Positions 18,282 through 26,960 of a stretch of 64,000 nt of DNA are shown here, one piece after another (the first letter of the stretch is position 1; each line of letters opens with the position of its first letter). The stretch is from NCBI GenBank assembly GCA_038207625.1, contig JBBQZO010000005.1:62001-126000 (forward strand), in the 5' to 3' direction. Under the pieces are notes generated by a model. It searched no databases, was not told where the DNA came from, and worked only from the letters and a program-made list of their open reading frames with translations. This stretch comes from JBBQZO01 sp038207625. Its GTDB lineage: Bacteria; Pseudomonadota; Gammaproteobacteria; Burkholderiales; Burkholderiaceae_D. Position numbers and translations under genes: made by a program.

Positions 18282-19807
18282 TTGGTCGCCGCCGACTTCT
18301 GGGCGGTAATCACGGCCATGCCTACGCGCAGCTCGCCGCCGGTAATTTCCGTCATGTGCCCATCGCTGATGCCGGGAACCACCGCCACCATTGTGGCCAC
18401 GCCGTCCTGCGGCAACACCCAGACCTGGCGCACCGCCTTGGTGCTGGCCCGCTCGGCGGCCGAGCGGCGCGTGCTGGTGTTGGGGCGGCTCGGGATCAGC
18501 GACGACACCAGACTGCCCTTGCCCGCCGGCTGGCCTGCGCCCGCCACCGCGGGCGTGAAGCGCAGCGCCGAATTGGGCACCAGCAGCACGTCCTTGCGCT
18601 GGGTGGCGACGATGGTGGCGTTGGCGGTCATGCCCGGGCGCAGACTCAGATCGTCGTTCGACACGTCCAGGTAGGTCAGGTAAGTGACGACGTTGTCGGT
18701 GATGGTCGAGCCGTAGCCAACCCGCGTGATGCGCGCCGGATACTTGCGGCTCGGATAGGCGCTGACCGTGAAGGTGGCGTCCTGGCCCGTCTGCACGGCG
18801 CCCACATCGGCTTCGTCGACGTAGACCCACAGACGCAGCCGGGACAGGTCTTCGGCCACGGTAAACAGCGTCACCGCCTGCAGCGAGGCGGCCACCGCAT
18901 TGCCCGGATCGACGTTGCGCGTCAATACCACTCCGGCGTCAGGGGCGCGGATCGACGACTTCGACAAATTGGTCAGGTCGGTCGACAGCGCCGCGCTGGC
19001 TTCGACGACACCCGCTTGCGCACTGCCATGATCGGCATTGGCGCGCGCCAGCGTCGCACGCGCCGCGTCGTGCTCACTGGCCGCCGGCAGCTTGCCGTCC
19101 GACAGCCGGGCCAGCGCGTCGAGCCGGGCCAGCACGGCGCCGGCCTCGGTGACGGTGGCCTTGGTCTGCACCAGTTTCGCCTTGGCCGCGTCGAGCGTGG
19201 CGCGCGAGCGCTGGACCTGGTCTTGCAACTTGGCCGGATCGAGTTCGACCAACACCTGGCCGGCGTGGATCCGGTCGTTGACATCGACGTTGACCTTCTT
19301 GACCGTGCCCGACAACTCGCTGCCGATGTTGATCGAACGGGTCGGCTGCAAGCTGCCGTTGGCGGTGACGGTGAGCGTCAGGTCGCCCCGTCCCACGAGC
19401 TGGGTGGTGTAGCGCGGCGCCGCATCGGCCGCTTGTTGCTGCTGCCACAACCACAGGCCGAGCGCCACCAGCGCCGCCAGCAGCAAGCCGCCCCACAGGC
19501 CATGGCGCCGGTACCAAGGACGCGCAGCTGGTTCGTCCAGCAAGGCGGCCAGGTCCACGGCGCCGGACGGCGCGCTGGTCGGTGTCGGCGTTGACCCGCC
19601 AGATGCCGATGTCGATGCCGATGCCGATGCCGATACCGATGTTGGCGTTGATGGGCCAGCCGCCGATGTCGATGTTGGCGTTGATGGGCCAGCCGCCGAT
19701 GTCGGTGTCGGCGTTGATGCGCCAGGTGTCGGTGTCGGTGTCGGTGCGCCAGGTGTCGATGTCGGTGTCGGCAAATTCGCTTGCTCAGGCGTGAAAGGCA
19801 GGTTCAT
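18278..19807 (-). CDS. MacA-like periplasmic adaptor with an unusual Thr/Pro/Ser-rich N-terminus
   Basis: Membrane-fusion protein of 509 residues. The core after residue about 115 is standard: TM anchor (GGLLLAALVALGLWLW), lipoyl half-motifs (SELSGTVKKVNVDVNDRIHAGQVLVELDP), coiled-coil hairpin and beta-barrel. Before the anchor lie about 90 residues built from T-P and T-S repeats, which would be cytoplasmic and likely disordered; E. coli MacA lacks this. The segment corresponds to a DNA tandem repeat. All genes of the operon overlap by four bases. The start at 19807 fits the overlap with the outer-membrane-factor stop. Confidence 0.9.
   Translation of the reverse strand: MNLPFTPEQANLPTPTSTPGAPTPTPTPGASTPTPTSAAGPSTPTSTSAAGPSTPTSVSASASASTSASGGSTPTPTSAPSGAVDLAALLDEPAARPWYRRHGLWGGLLLAALVALGLWLWQQQQAADAAPRYTTQLVGRGDLTLTVTANGSLQPTRSINIGSELSGTVKKVNVDVNDRIHAGQVLVELDPAKLQDQVQRSRATLDAAKAKLVQTKATVTEAGAVLARLDALARLSDGKLPAASEHDAARATLARANADHGSAQAGVVEASAALSTDLTNLSKSSIRAPDAGVVLTRNVDPGNAVAASLQAVTLFTVAEDLSRLRLWVYVDEADVGAVQTGQDATFTVSAYPSRKYPARITRVGYGSTITDNVVTYLTYLDVSNDDLSLRPGMTANATIVATQRKDVLLVPNSALRFTPAVAGAGQPAGKGSLVSSLIPSRPNTSTRRSAAERASTKAVRQVWVLPQDGVATMVAVVPGISDGHMTEITGGELRVGMAVITAQKSAATK
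19600..19775. repeat. 33-bp tandem repeat in the adaptor gene N-terminus
   Basis: Two perfect 33-bp copies lie at 19638-19670 and 19671-19703, flanked by degenerate partial copies made of GATGCC and GGTGTC hexamers. The repeat is in frame (33 = 3 x 11) and encodes the Thr/Pro/Ser-rich tail, so copy-number changes would alter tail length without frameshift. Confidence 0.85.
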
Positions 19808-21285
19808 GGACGCTCCGGGGCATGAGATTGTGTGGGCGACAGCGCGGGAGCGAGCGGGTCGGGCGTCATACGCCAGCCGCCACCGAGCGCCTTAACCAGC
19901 CGGACATGATCGGCGCTGACGTCGACGGTGGCGCTGACCAGGCTATCTTGCGTGTTCAATTGAGTACGTTGGGTATCGAGGACGGTTTGGAAATCCACCA
20001 CACCGCTGGTGAAACGCTGACGCGCCATGCGCGCCGCTGCGGTGCCGGCATCGGCGGCCTCGTGCAGGCGCAGCAGGCGCGCGTTATCGCCGCGCAGCGC
20101 GATCAGGGCATCCTCCACCTCTTGCAGCGCGCCCAGCACGCTGGCCTGATACGCGGCGCGGCTCTGCTCTAACGCCGCCTGTTGCGCGCGCACCTGGGCG
20201 CGCCGGGCGCCCCCGTCCACCAGCGGCGCCGTGGCCTGCGCCATCAGCGTGCTGGCCAAGCTGCCGCCAGCGCCGAGCGCACCGACCGTCAGCGCGCTCA
20301 GACCGAGCGAGCCGCTCAGCTGAAAATTGGGCAGGCGCGCCGCCTGCGCGGCATCGACCCGCGCGCTGGCCGCCGTCAGCTGATATTCTGCGGCGCGCAC
20401 GTCGGGACGCTGGCGCAAGGTCTCGGCCGGAATCTCCAGCGCCAGCGCGGCGCGCGCGCGCGGCACCGGCGCCACGTCGCTGAGCCGGTTCGACAGCGCC
20501 GCCGGCGCCTGGCCGCACAGCACGGCGAGCGCGTGGCTGCTCTGCGCGATGGCGCTTTGCAACGACGGCAACTGCGCGCCGGTCTGCTCGGCGGCCGCGC
20601 GCGCCTGCTCAACTTCGAGCGCGCTCAACAAGCCGGCCTGATTGCGCCAGCGCGTGATCTGCCATGTCTCGTTTTGAATTGCCAGGTTGTCGCGCGCAAT
20701 CGCCAGGCGCGCCTGGCCGCCGCGCAGCGTCAGATAGGCCAGCACCACCTCGGCCGCGATCGATACCTGCGTGCCGCCCAGGCCGGCCGCGCTGGCTTGC
20801 TCGGCGGCGACGCTGGCGCCCAGCGCACTGCGGTTGGCGCCGAACAGGTCCAGCTCCCAGCCGGCGTCGAGCCCGAGCGCGACGCGCTTGGCGGCGCCGT
20901 TGCCGCCCGTGGTGTGCTGCGCCGAGGCCGCGCCGGACAGGCGCGGCCACAGCTGCGCGCCGGCCACCTCGCGCAAGGCGCGCGCCTGCTGCAAGGCGGC
21001 ACGCGCCGAACGGATGCTGGTGTTGGCACGCAAAGCCTGTTCGACCAGCTCATTGAGCAATGCATCATCGAACCCTGACCACCATTGCTGCAAGGAGCTT
21101 GTCGGCTGCCCGGGCGCGCCAGCCGGTATCGACCATGCGGGCGGCACCGCGACGCCGCTGCTCAGCGGCGGCGGCGCCGGCTGGCTGGCGCATCCGCACA
21201 AGCTCAGCAACATCGCGCCGACCAGCCGCCGCGAAGCGGGTATCGACAGCACGGCTTCGGACTGGTCACGAACAGATCTGGGCAT
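19804..21285 (-). CDS. Outer-membrane efflux factor, NodT family lipoprotein
   Basis: TolC-like channel of 493 residues and first gene of the MacAB-like operon. It has a lipobox at LCGC (Cys32), then the family pattern WWSGFDDALLNELVEQAL, and the middle motif LRQRPDVRAAEYQLTAASARVDAAQAARLPNFQLSG. ATG at 21285 has AGGA upstream; its stop overlaps the adaptor start as ATGA. With the adaptor, ATPase and permease it gives a complete tripartite exporter. This is the second outer-membrane factor in the window. Confidence 0.92.
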   Translation of the reverse strand: MPRSVRDQSEAVLSIPASRRLVGAMLLSLCGCASQPAPPPLSSGVAVPPAWSIPAGAPGQPTSSLQQWWSGFDDALLNELVEQALRANTSIRSARAALQQARALREVAGAQLWPRLSGAASAQHTTGGNGAAKRVALGLDAGWELDLFGANRSALGASVAAEQASAAGLGGTQVSIAAEVVLAYLTLRGGQARLAIARDNLAIQNETWQITRWRNQAGLLSALEVEQARAAAEQTGAQLPSLQSAIAQSSHALAVLCGQAPAALSNRLSDVAPVPRARAALALEIPAETLRQRPDVRAAEYQLTAASARVDAAQAARLPNFQLSGSLGLSALTVGALGAGGSLASTLMAQATAPLVDGGARRAQVRAQQAALEQSRAAYQASVLGALQEVEDALIALRGDNARLLRLHEAADAGTAAARMARQRFTSGVVDFQTVLDTQRTQLNTQDSLVSATVDVSADHVRLVKALGGGWRMTPDPLAPALSPTQSHAPERP

Positions 21286-21513
21286 GCATGTCCTGCTTGG
21301 AATGGGAAGTACAATCGGATCGAGGTCCCACGCCGGCTCAGCGGGCGGGCCACAACACCGGGCCGCTCGGGTGAGCGCCGCGGTCCATCAAGGCTAGTGC
21401 ACATCGAATGCAAAATCCATGCGCCAGATCAAGTGTCAACCCTTGATTGCGAGCCGATAGCCGGTGCCGAGGCGCGCGCCGCTGCGAGTGGCAGGGCGGC
21501 ACGCCAGTGAAAT

Positions 21514-22836
21514 CTAGCGTCGGCCGATGGCGACGTATTCGATGCCGTGGCTACGCACTTGCGATGGGGTGTACAGATTGCGCCCGTCGAAAATAATCGG
21601 CGTGGCCAGCGCGGCCTTGACATCATCAAAATTCGGCACGCGGAACTCCTTCCACTCGGTAACAATCACCAGCGCGTCGGCGCCGTTCAGGGCGCTCATC
21701 GGCGAGTCGGCGTAACTGAGGCGCGGATCGTCGCCAAAAATGCGGCGCGCTTCGTTCATCGCCACCGGATCGTAGGCGGTCACGCGCGCGCCCATCTCCC
21801 ACAGCCCCTGGATCACCACCCGGCTCGACGCGGCGCGCATGTCGTCGGTGTTGGGCTTGAACGCCAGCCCCCACAGCGCGAAGTTCTTGCCATTCAAATT
21901 GCTGCCAAAGCGCGCGCGTATCTTGTGCAGCAGCAGATGCTTCTGGTCCTCGTTGGCCTCCTCCACCGCGCGCAGCACTTTCAAGCCCGCGTCGTTGTCG
22001 TCGGCGGTGCGGATCAGCGCCTGCACGTCTTTCGGGAAGCACGAACCGCCGTAGCCACAGCCCGGATACAGGAAGTGAAAACCGATGCGCGGGTCCGAGC
22101 CGATGCCGATGCGGATCTGCTCGATATCGGCGCCGAGCTTGTCGGCCAGGTTGGCCAGTTCGTTCATGAACGAGATGCGCGTTGCCAGCATCGCATTGGC
22201 GGCATACTTGGTCAGCTCGGCCGAACGCACGTCCATCACGATCACCCGGTCGTGGTTGCGGATGAACGGCGCGTACAGCTCGCGCATCAGCTTGATGGCG
22301 CGTTCGTCGTCGGCGCCGATCACCACCCGGTCCGGGCGCATGAAGTCGTCGACGGCCGCGCCTTCCTTGAGAAACTCAGGATTGGAGACGACCGAGAAAT
22401 CGAGCTTCAGATCGCGCCCGTCGAGCTCTTCCCGCAACGCCGCCTTGACCTGGTCGGCCGTGCCCACCGGGACGGTGGACTTGTCGATGACGACCTTGTA
22501 GTCGGTCATGTAGCGCCCGATATTGCGCGCCGCCGCCGTCACGTATTGCATGTCGGCCGAACCATCCTCGTCGGGCGGGGTGCCCACCGCAATGAACTGC
22601 AGCACGCCGAAGGCGACGCTGTCTTGGACGCTGGTGGTAAAGCGCAGCCGTCCGGCCGCCACGTTGCGCCGTACCATTTCCAGCAAACCCGGTTCGTGAA
22701 TGGGAATGTCGCCGCCGTTCAGGGTGGCGATCTTTTTTTCGTCCAGGTCCAGGCACAACACTTGATTGCCCATTTCGGCCAGGCAGGTGCCGGTCACCAG
22801 ACCGACGTAGCCGGTGCCAATTACAGTAATTTTCAT
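21514..22836 (-). CDS. UDP-glucose/GDP-mannose 6-dehydrogenase family enzyme
   Basis: NAD-dependent sugar-nucleotide dehydrogenase of 440 residues, making a uronic-acid donor for the exopolysaccharide. The N-terminal Rossmann motif is GTGYVGLVTG. The substrate domain has SNPEFLKEG, and the catalytic Cys266 is in GYGGSCFPKD. Close similarity to UDP-glucose 6-dehydrogenase suggests UDP-glucuronate as product, but GDP-mannose or UDP-GlcNAc use is not excluded. Last gene of the long exopolysaccharide operon, four bases after the stop of the preceding gene. Confidence 0.93.
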   Translation of the reverse strand: MKITVIGTGYVGLVTGTCLAEMGNQVLCLDLDEKKIATLNGGDIPIHEPGLLEMVRRNVAAGRLRFTTSVQDSVAFGVLQFIAVGTPPDEDGSADMQYVTAAARNIGRYMTDYKVVIDKSTVPVGTADQVKAALREELDGRDLKLDFSVVSNPEFLKEGAAVDDFMRPDRVVIGADDERAIKLMRELYAPFIRNHDRVIVMDVRSAELTKYAANAMLATRISFMNELANLADKLGADIEQIRIGIGSDPRIGFHFLYPGCGYGGSCFPKDVQALIRTADDNDAGLKVLRAVEEANEDQKHLLLHKIRARFGSNLNGKNFALWGLAFKPNTDDMRAASSRVVIQGLWEMGARVTAYDPVAMNEARRIFGDDPRLSYADSPMSALNGADALVIVTEWKEFRVPNFDDVKAALATPIIFDGRNLYTPSQVRSHGIEYVAIGRR

Positions 22837-22840
22837 GGTG

Positions 22841-23905
22841 TTATTTTGCTTTCAGATTGGGGGTGTTGAGGATTTGTGCAGTGTCAGGTTTGCCATAATC
22901 CATCGGCAGGAACTGCAGGTGATCCCACGGAAAACGGTCCAGAATGGCCGACGAGCGGGTGCCCTTGAACAGCGCCACATACGGATCGCTCTGTCCCAGC
23001 GAGGTGTACGATTTCGGGTTTTGCGCGCGCAGCGAAATCGCGCCGGCCTTGTCCCAGATGACGAAGCCATATTTTTGCGCCGCGATGGCGATCGTGCGGG
23101 CCACCGGATGCAGGCCCAGTTTGTCGACATCGACCTTGGGGTCAAGCCGGAAACGCAAGCCTTCCGGTATCCGGTTTGCTTGCTTGGTCGGGTTGTAACC
23201 GTCCGAGCGGTGCGCCGGCCAGGATTTGATGTTGAAGTGCTCGGCATCGACCAGCGAAATGCCGATCGCGTGGCGGATCTCGCCGCGTTTGAGTTCCTCG
23301 GCCGTGATCTGCCCGCCGATGAACGGCAAGCTCGTGCCGGTGGTGCCGTACACGGTGGGGAACACGCCGTCGCTGGTGGAGGCCTTGTTCAGGCGTCCGC
23401 CCCAGCACGCCTGCCACTTGCCGTCGACCTTGCGGCTACGCCAGAATTCCCACACGGTGTCCGACGATGGCTGGTAGATCGCCATCTCCGCGTCGGTGCC
23501 GTCGGCCGGCATGGCGGTCGGCGGAATCGGCACCGCGTCCCAGTGGACGGCCAGCGTCTTGTCCTTGAAGTGCTTGTTCTGGCAGTCCCACTCCGTCACC
23601 TGGACCGGCGCGACATCGGCGCCGACCACGTACATCGGGCTGGCGTAGGAATAGGTGTTGATGTTGACGTTGCCATAGTAAGCCTTTTTCTGACGCAGAA
23701 ACTCGCTGACATAGGCCGTTGAATTGGAATTGATCGGCGCGTCGTTCGGAATCACCGTGTACCAGAAACTGCTGGGAGCGAACACCGTGTCAACGCGCAG
23801 GGCATTGATGTTGGCGGTGGCCTGCAGCGCGGCCGACGCGTGGCCGGCCAGGCCGATGGCAAGCACCAGCGCAGCGACTGCGCAGGGATGACGATTCGAT
23901 GTCAT
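22841..23905 (-). CDS. Conserved secreted protein of unknown function in the exopolysaccharide operon
   Basis: Protein of 354 residues with a clear signal peptide (ALVLAIGLAGHASAAL, cut near residue 26). I do not recognise a named family. Visible features are aromatic- and Asp-rich segments, a WDC and a WGGRL motif, and IPEGLRFRLDP followed by IAAQKYGFVIWD, a pattern I associate only vaguely with secreted proteins of unknown function. There is no obvious membrane anchor. Its place between a processive glycosyltransferase gene and the sugar dehydrogenase gene suggests a periplasmic role in modifying, cutting or guiding the polymer; this is inference. Confidence 0.75.
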   Translation of the reverse strand: MTSNRHPCAVAALVLAIGLAGHASAALQATANINALRVDTVFAPSSFWYTVIPNDAPINSNSTAYVSEFLRQKKAYYGNVNINTYSYASPMYVVGADVAPVQVTEWDCQNKHFKDKTLAVHWDAVPIPPTAMPADGTDAEMAIYQPSSDTVWEFWRSRKVDGKWQACWGGRLNKASTSDGVFPTVYGTTGTSLPFIGGQITAEELKRGEIRHAIGISLVDAEHFNIKSWPAHRSDGYNPTKQANRIPEGLRFRLDPKVDVDKLGLHPVARTIAIAAQKYGFVIWDKAGAISLRAQNPKSYTSLGQSDPYVALFKGTRSSAILDRFPWDHLQFLPMDYGKPDTAQILNTPNLKAK

Positions 23906-23963
23906 GAGAATTCTCCTTTGTTCAATACGTGAAGCGGCAGGCAGGCGTGGCCCGCCGGCACAC

Positions 23964-25148
23964 TCACGGTTCGTCGCGCTGGGAACGTACCCACGCAACT
24001 TGACGACGCACCAGAAATTGCAGGTACACGGGAATCTTGCGCAGCGCGTAGATCGGCGCATACGCGAGGTTGCGGAAAGTGAGGATGGTGCGTCCGAACT
24101 TGGCCCAGGCCAGCAACACGGCCGCGCCCAGCAGCAGCGCATTGATCAGCGCGAAGCCCCACGGCAGCAGATGGCCGCTCAGCGCCCACATCAGCAGGCC
24201 GAGCACGCACAGCGCGAGCACGCCCAGTGTCAGCAGCGCCAGCGGTGGCACACACATGTCGACGGTCAGCGCAGCGAGGTCGCGATTGCCACTGCGCAGC
24301 GCGTCGAACAGATTGCGCGGCCCCTCCTTGAGCATCATGCCCAGGTGCCCGTGCTCCCAGCGGGTGCGCTGGGTATGTGCGCCGGCCACGTTGGCCGGAA
24401 ACACGCTCGTCACGCGGGCCTGCTCGCACAGGCGCGGCGCGTAGCCGGCACGCGCACATTCCAGACCGAGCTTCAGGTCTTCGACGATGTGGCCGCTGGC
24501 CAGATCGGCGCGCGCGATCTGCTCCCAGGGAAACGCCATCCCGGTACCCATCAGCTGGCATGGCAGGCCGACGCGCTGGTAGCCCAGCGCGCGCGCGCGG
24601 TTCTTCACCGCCCAGGCAAATTCGGCCACCTTGGTCTTCAGGCTCGCGCCGGGCGGCGAACGCATCATGTACAGCGCCTGGATCGGGCGATTTTCGGCCA
24701 GGCTGCGCGCGGCCAGCAGCTCGATCGCGCCTGCCTCGAGCAGGCAATCGGCATCGATCACGATCAGCACCTGCACAGGCGCCTGGGCCAGATGGCGCAC
24801 GCCGGCGTCCAGCGCATAGCCCTTGCCGCGCCGCTCGGCGTCAAAGCGCGTGAGCACCTCGGCGCCGGCCTGCATGGCCGCCGCGCCAGTGTCGTCGGTG
24901 CAGTTGTCGGCCACCACCAGCAACCGGTCGCCCGGCAGCAGCTGGGCGCGCACCGAGGCGATCGTGGCGGCGATGCCGGCGGCCTCGTCGTGCGCCGGCA
25001 CCAGCACGGCCAGCGTCGGGCGCGCGCCGAGCGGCGCGGCCAGTTTGCGGCGCAATACCAACGCCGCGCCAATCTGCAGCGCGAACACGCATACCGGCAC
25101 CGCCAGCGCCAGCAGTACCAGCAAAAACAGGATTTCCAGCGCGATCAT
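23964..25148 (-). CDS. Membrane glycosyltransferase family 2, processive type
   Basis: GT2 enzyme of 394 residues anchored by one N-terminal and two or more C-terminal membrane segments. Nucleotide-sugar binding motifs are VPAHDEAAG and IDADCLL (DxD-like), and QRTRW matches the Q-x-x-RW motif of processive synthases such as cellulose or hyaluronan synthase. The start at 25148 overlaps the stop of the preceding GT4 gene as ATGA; the longer frame upstream is not supported. It probably adds backbone or side-chain sugars on the cytoplasmic membrane face. Confidence 0.9.
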   Translation of the reverse strand: MIALEILFLLVLLALAVPVCVFALQIGAALVLRRKLAAPLGARPTLAVLVPAHDEAAGIAATIASVRAQLLPGDRLLVVADNCTDDTGAAAMQAGAEVLTRFDAERRGKGYALDAGVRHLAQAPVQVLIVIDADCLLEAGAIELLAARSLAENRPIQALYMMRSPPGASLKTKVAEFAWAVKNRARALGYQRVGLPCQLMGTGMAFPWEQIARADLASGHIVEDLKLGLECARAGYAPRLCEQARVTSVFPANVAGAHTQRTRWEHGHLGMMLKEGPRNLFDALRSGNRDLAALTVDMCVPPLALLTLGVLALCVLGLLMWALSGHLLPWGFALINALLLGAAVLLAWAKFGRTILTFRNLAYAPIYALRKIPVYLQFLVRRQVAWVRSQRDEP

Positions 25149-26416
25149 GGTGTCACTCCGATCGGCGAGGCGCTTGCCGCGCCGTGGGGCGACGGGGCCA
25201 GGCCGGCGCGAAACAACAGCGCCAGCTTGGCCGCTTCGAGCGCGATCGAGTGGCGCTCCAACACGCGCTGGTAGCCAGCCTGGCACATCGTCTCGAGCGT
25301 TGCGAGCGGCGTGGCCAGGAACGTTTCCAGCACCGCCGCCAGCGCATCGACGTCGCCGGCCGGGAACAGCCAGCCGCCCTCGCCGGCGCGCACCAGCTCG
25401 GGGATGCCGGCCACATAGGTGGTCAACACCGGCCGGCGCAAGGCCATCGCCTCCATGATCACCACCGGCAGGCCTTCGGCGAAACTGGGCAACACCAGCG
25501 CGCGCGCAGCCAGGATCTCGTCGCGCACCTGGGCGCTGCTGATCCAGCCGGTGATGCGCACGACGTCGCGCAAACCCTGCTGCGCGATCAGCGCTTCAAG
25601 CTCGGCGCGCATCTCGCCGTCACCGGCCAGCACCAGCGACAAGGCGATGCCCTTGCGGTGCAATTGGCCGACGGCCGCCACCAGCAGCAGCTGACCTTTC
25701 TGTTCGCACAGCCGGCCCACGCACACCAATTGCGGCGCGCTCGGCAGCGGCTGCGCCGGCCCCGCATGGAAGGCCGGCTCCAGCGCGCAATGAACCACCT
25801 GCACCTTGGCCCAGTCGCTGGTGCGGATCCAGCGGTACAACTGGCTGCGCCCGAACGAACTGACCGCCACCACGAAGGCGGCGCGCTTGACTTTTTCTTT
25901 GATACCCAAAAATTCAGGCTTGTCGAATTCCTCCGGCCCATGCACGGTAAAACTGTACGGCGGCCCGCCCAGCGCCTGCGCCAGCATCACCACTTCGGCC
26001 GAATTGGTGCCGAAATGCGCATGCACGTGGCGCGCGCCGAAGCGCTGCATCCACGGTACGATGCGCGCCGCCTCGGCCAGATAGATCAGGTGCAGCGGCC
26101 AGGGCCGGTCGGCGCGCCAGCCCATCGCCAGCGCCAGCCGCAGCGCCTTCAAAAAGCGCAGCGGCCCGGCGCCGAAGCTGCGCAAACTGGCCACCAGCAA
26201 GCTGCCCATACCGTCTTTGAGCACGTAGCGCGTGCGTGCACGCTCGCGTTCGTCCTCGGCGTCGGCCAGGCTGTCGTCCCAGCCGCGCAGCGCGATGCGC
26301 TGGACCTCGAAGCCCTGGCGTTCCAGCGCCAGGATCTCGCGCCGGATAAAACTGTGGCTGACCTTCGGGTACTGGTTGACAAAATACGCGATCTGGGTCG
26401 GTTTGGCGTTATCCAT
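25145..26416 (-). CDS. Glycosyltransferase family 4
   Basis: GT-B fold retaining glycosyltransferase of 423 residues. It shows an N-terminal acceptor domain (AYFVNQYPKVSHSFIRREI), HAHFGTNSAEV, and the donor-side motif SFAEGLPVVIMEAMA with the E-x7-E pair. This subgroup is common in exopolysaccharide clusters. The start at 26416 overlaps the acetyltransferase stop by eight bases. Sugar specificity is unknown. Confidence 0.92.
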   Translation of the reverse strand: MDNAKPTQIAYFVNQYPKVSHSFIRREILALERQGFEVQRIALRGWDDSLADAEDERERARTRYVLKDGMGSLLVASLRSFGAGPLRFLKALRLALAMGWRADRPWPLHLIYLAEAARIVPWMQRFGARHVHAHFGTNSAEVVMLAQALGGPPYSFTVHGPEEFDKPEFLGIKEKVKRAAFVVAVSSFGRSQLYRWIRTSDWAKVQVVHCALEPAFHAGPAQPLPSAPQLVCVGRLCEQKGQLLLVAAVGQLHRKGIALSLVLAGDGEMRAELEALIAQQGLRDVVRITGWISSAQVRDEILAARALVLPSFAEGLPVVIMEAMALRRPVLTTYVAGIPELVRAGEGGWLFPAGDVDALAAVLETFLATPLATLETMCQAGYQRVLERHSIALEAAKLALLFRAGLAPSPHGAASASPIGVTP

Positions 26417-26960
26417 AAATATCCTCTTCGACGACTGTGAGCTTGAAGCCGGGCGCGGCGATGATACGGGCCGGCGCGCCGACGGCAGTGGCGCCGTCGG
26501 GCACATCGCACAGCACCACCGCCATCGCGCCGATGCGCGCGCCGTGGCCGATGCGGATGCCGCCCAGCAGCTGCGCATAGGCGCCCAGCTCGACGTCGTC
26601 GCCCAGCGTCGGCACCGGCCCGTCGACGACCCGGTTGCCGATTGTGACGCCCTGGCGCAGCGTGCAATTGGCGCCGATCAGCACGTCCGGATGGATGAAG
26701 ATGCCGCCGAAATGCCAGATCCGCAGACCGGGTCCGATCCACACCGACTTGGGCAGGCTGATCCCCACCACCGTCTCGACCAGCCGAAACAGCAGCCAGT
26801 ACCAGCTCGTCATCAGGCGCGTCACCAGGCCCGGCACGCGCACGTCGAGCCGCCGTCCGAAGCGGTACACCCACACCGCCCAGATCGACTGCTCGCGCAG
26901 GAAGGGGTGGGCCATGTCGTAGCGTCGCAGGTCCGCCTGCCAGTCTTTATCGCGCTTCAT
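26409..26960 (-). CDS. Hexapeptide-repeat O-acetyltransferase (serine acetyltransferase-like)
   Basis: Left-handed beta-helix acyltransferase of 183 residues, with hexapeptide repeats (IGPGLRIWHFGGIFIHPDVLIGANCTLRQGVTIG is the clearest run, in short six-residue turns). It resembles CysE/WcaB-type enzymes; in this operon it more likely acetylates the polysaccharide than serine. The start at 26960 is preferred to 26987 because GGAAGG lies at the right distance upstream. It overlaps the polymerase gene stop by 14 bases. Confidence 0.85.
   Translation of the reverse strand: MKRDKDWQADLRRYDMAHPFLREQSIWAVWVYRFGRRLDVRVPGLVTRLMTSWYWLLFRLVETVVGISLPKSVWIGPGLRIWHFGGIFIHPDVLIGANCTLRQGVTIGNRVVDGPVPTLGDDVELGAYAQLLGGIRIGHGARIGAMAVVLCDVPDGATAVGAPARIIAAPGFKLTVVEEDIYG

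Noticed and set aside
19600..19775. Tandem repeat as CRISPR or origin iterons
   Set aside because: Repeat units are contiguous, in frame with the adaptor gene and encode its tail; no spacers or DnaA boxes are present.
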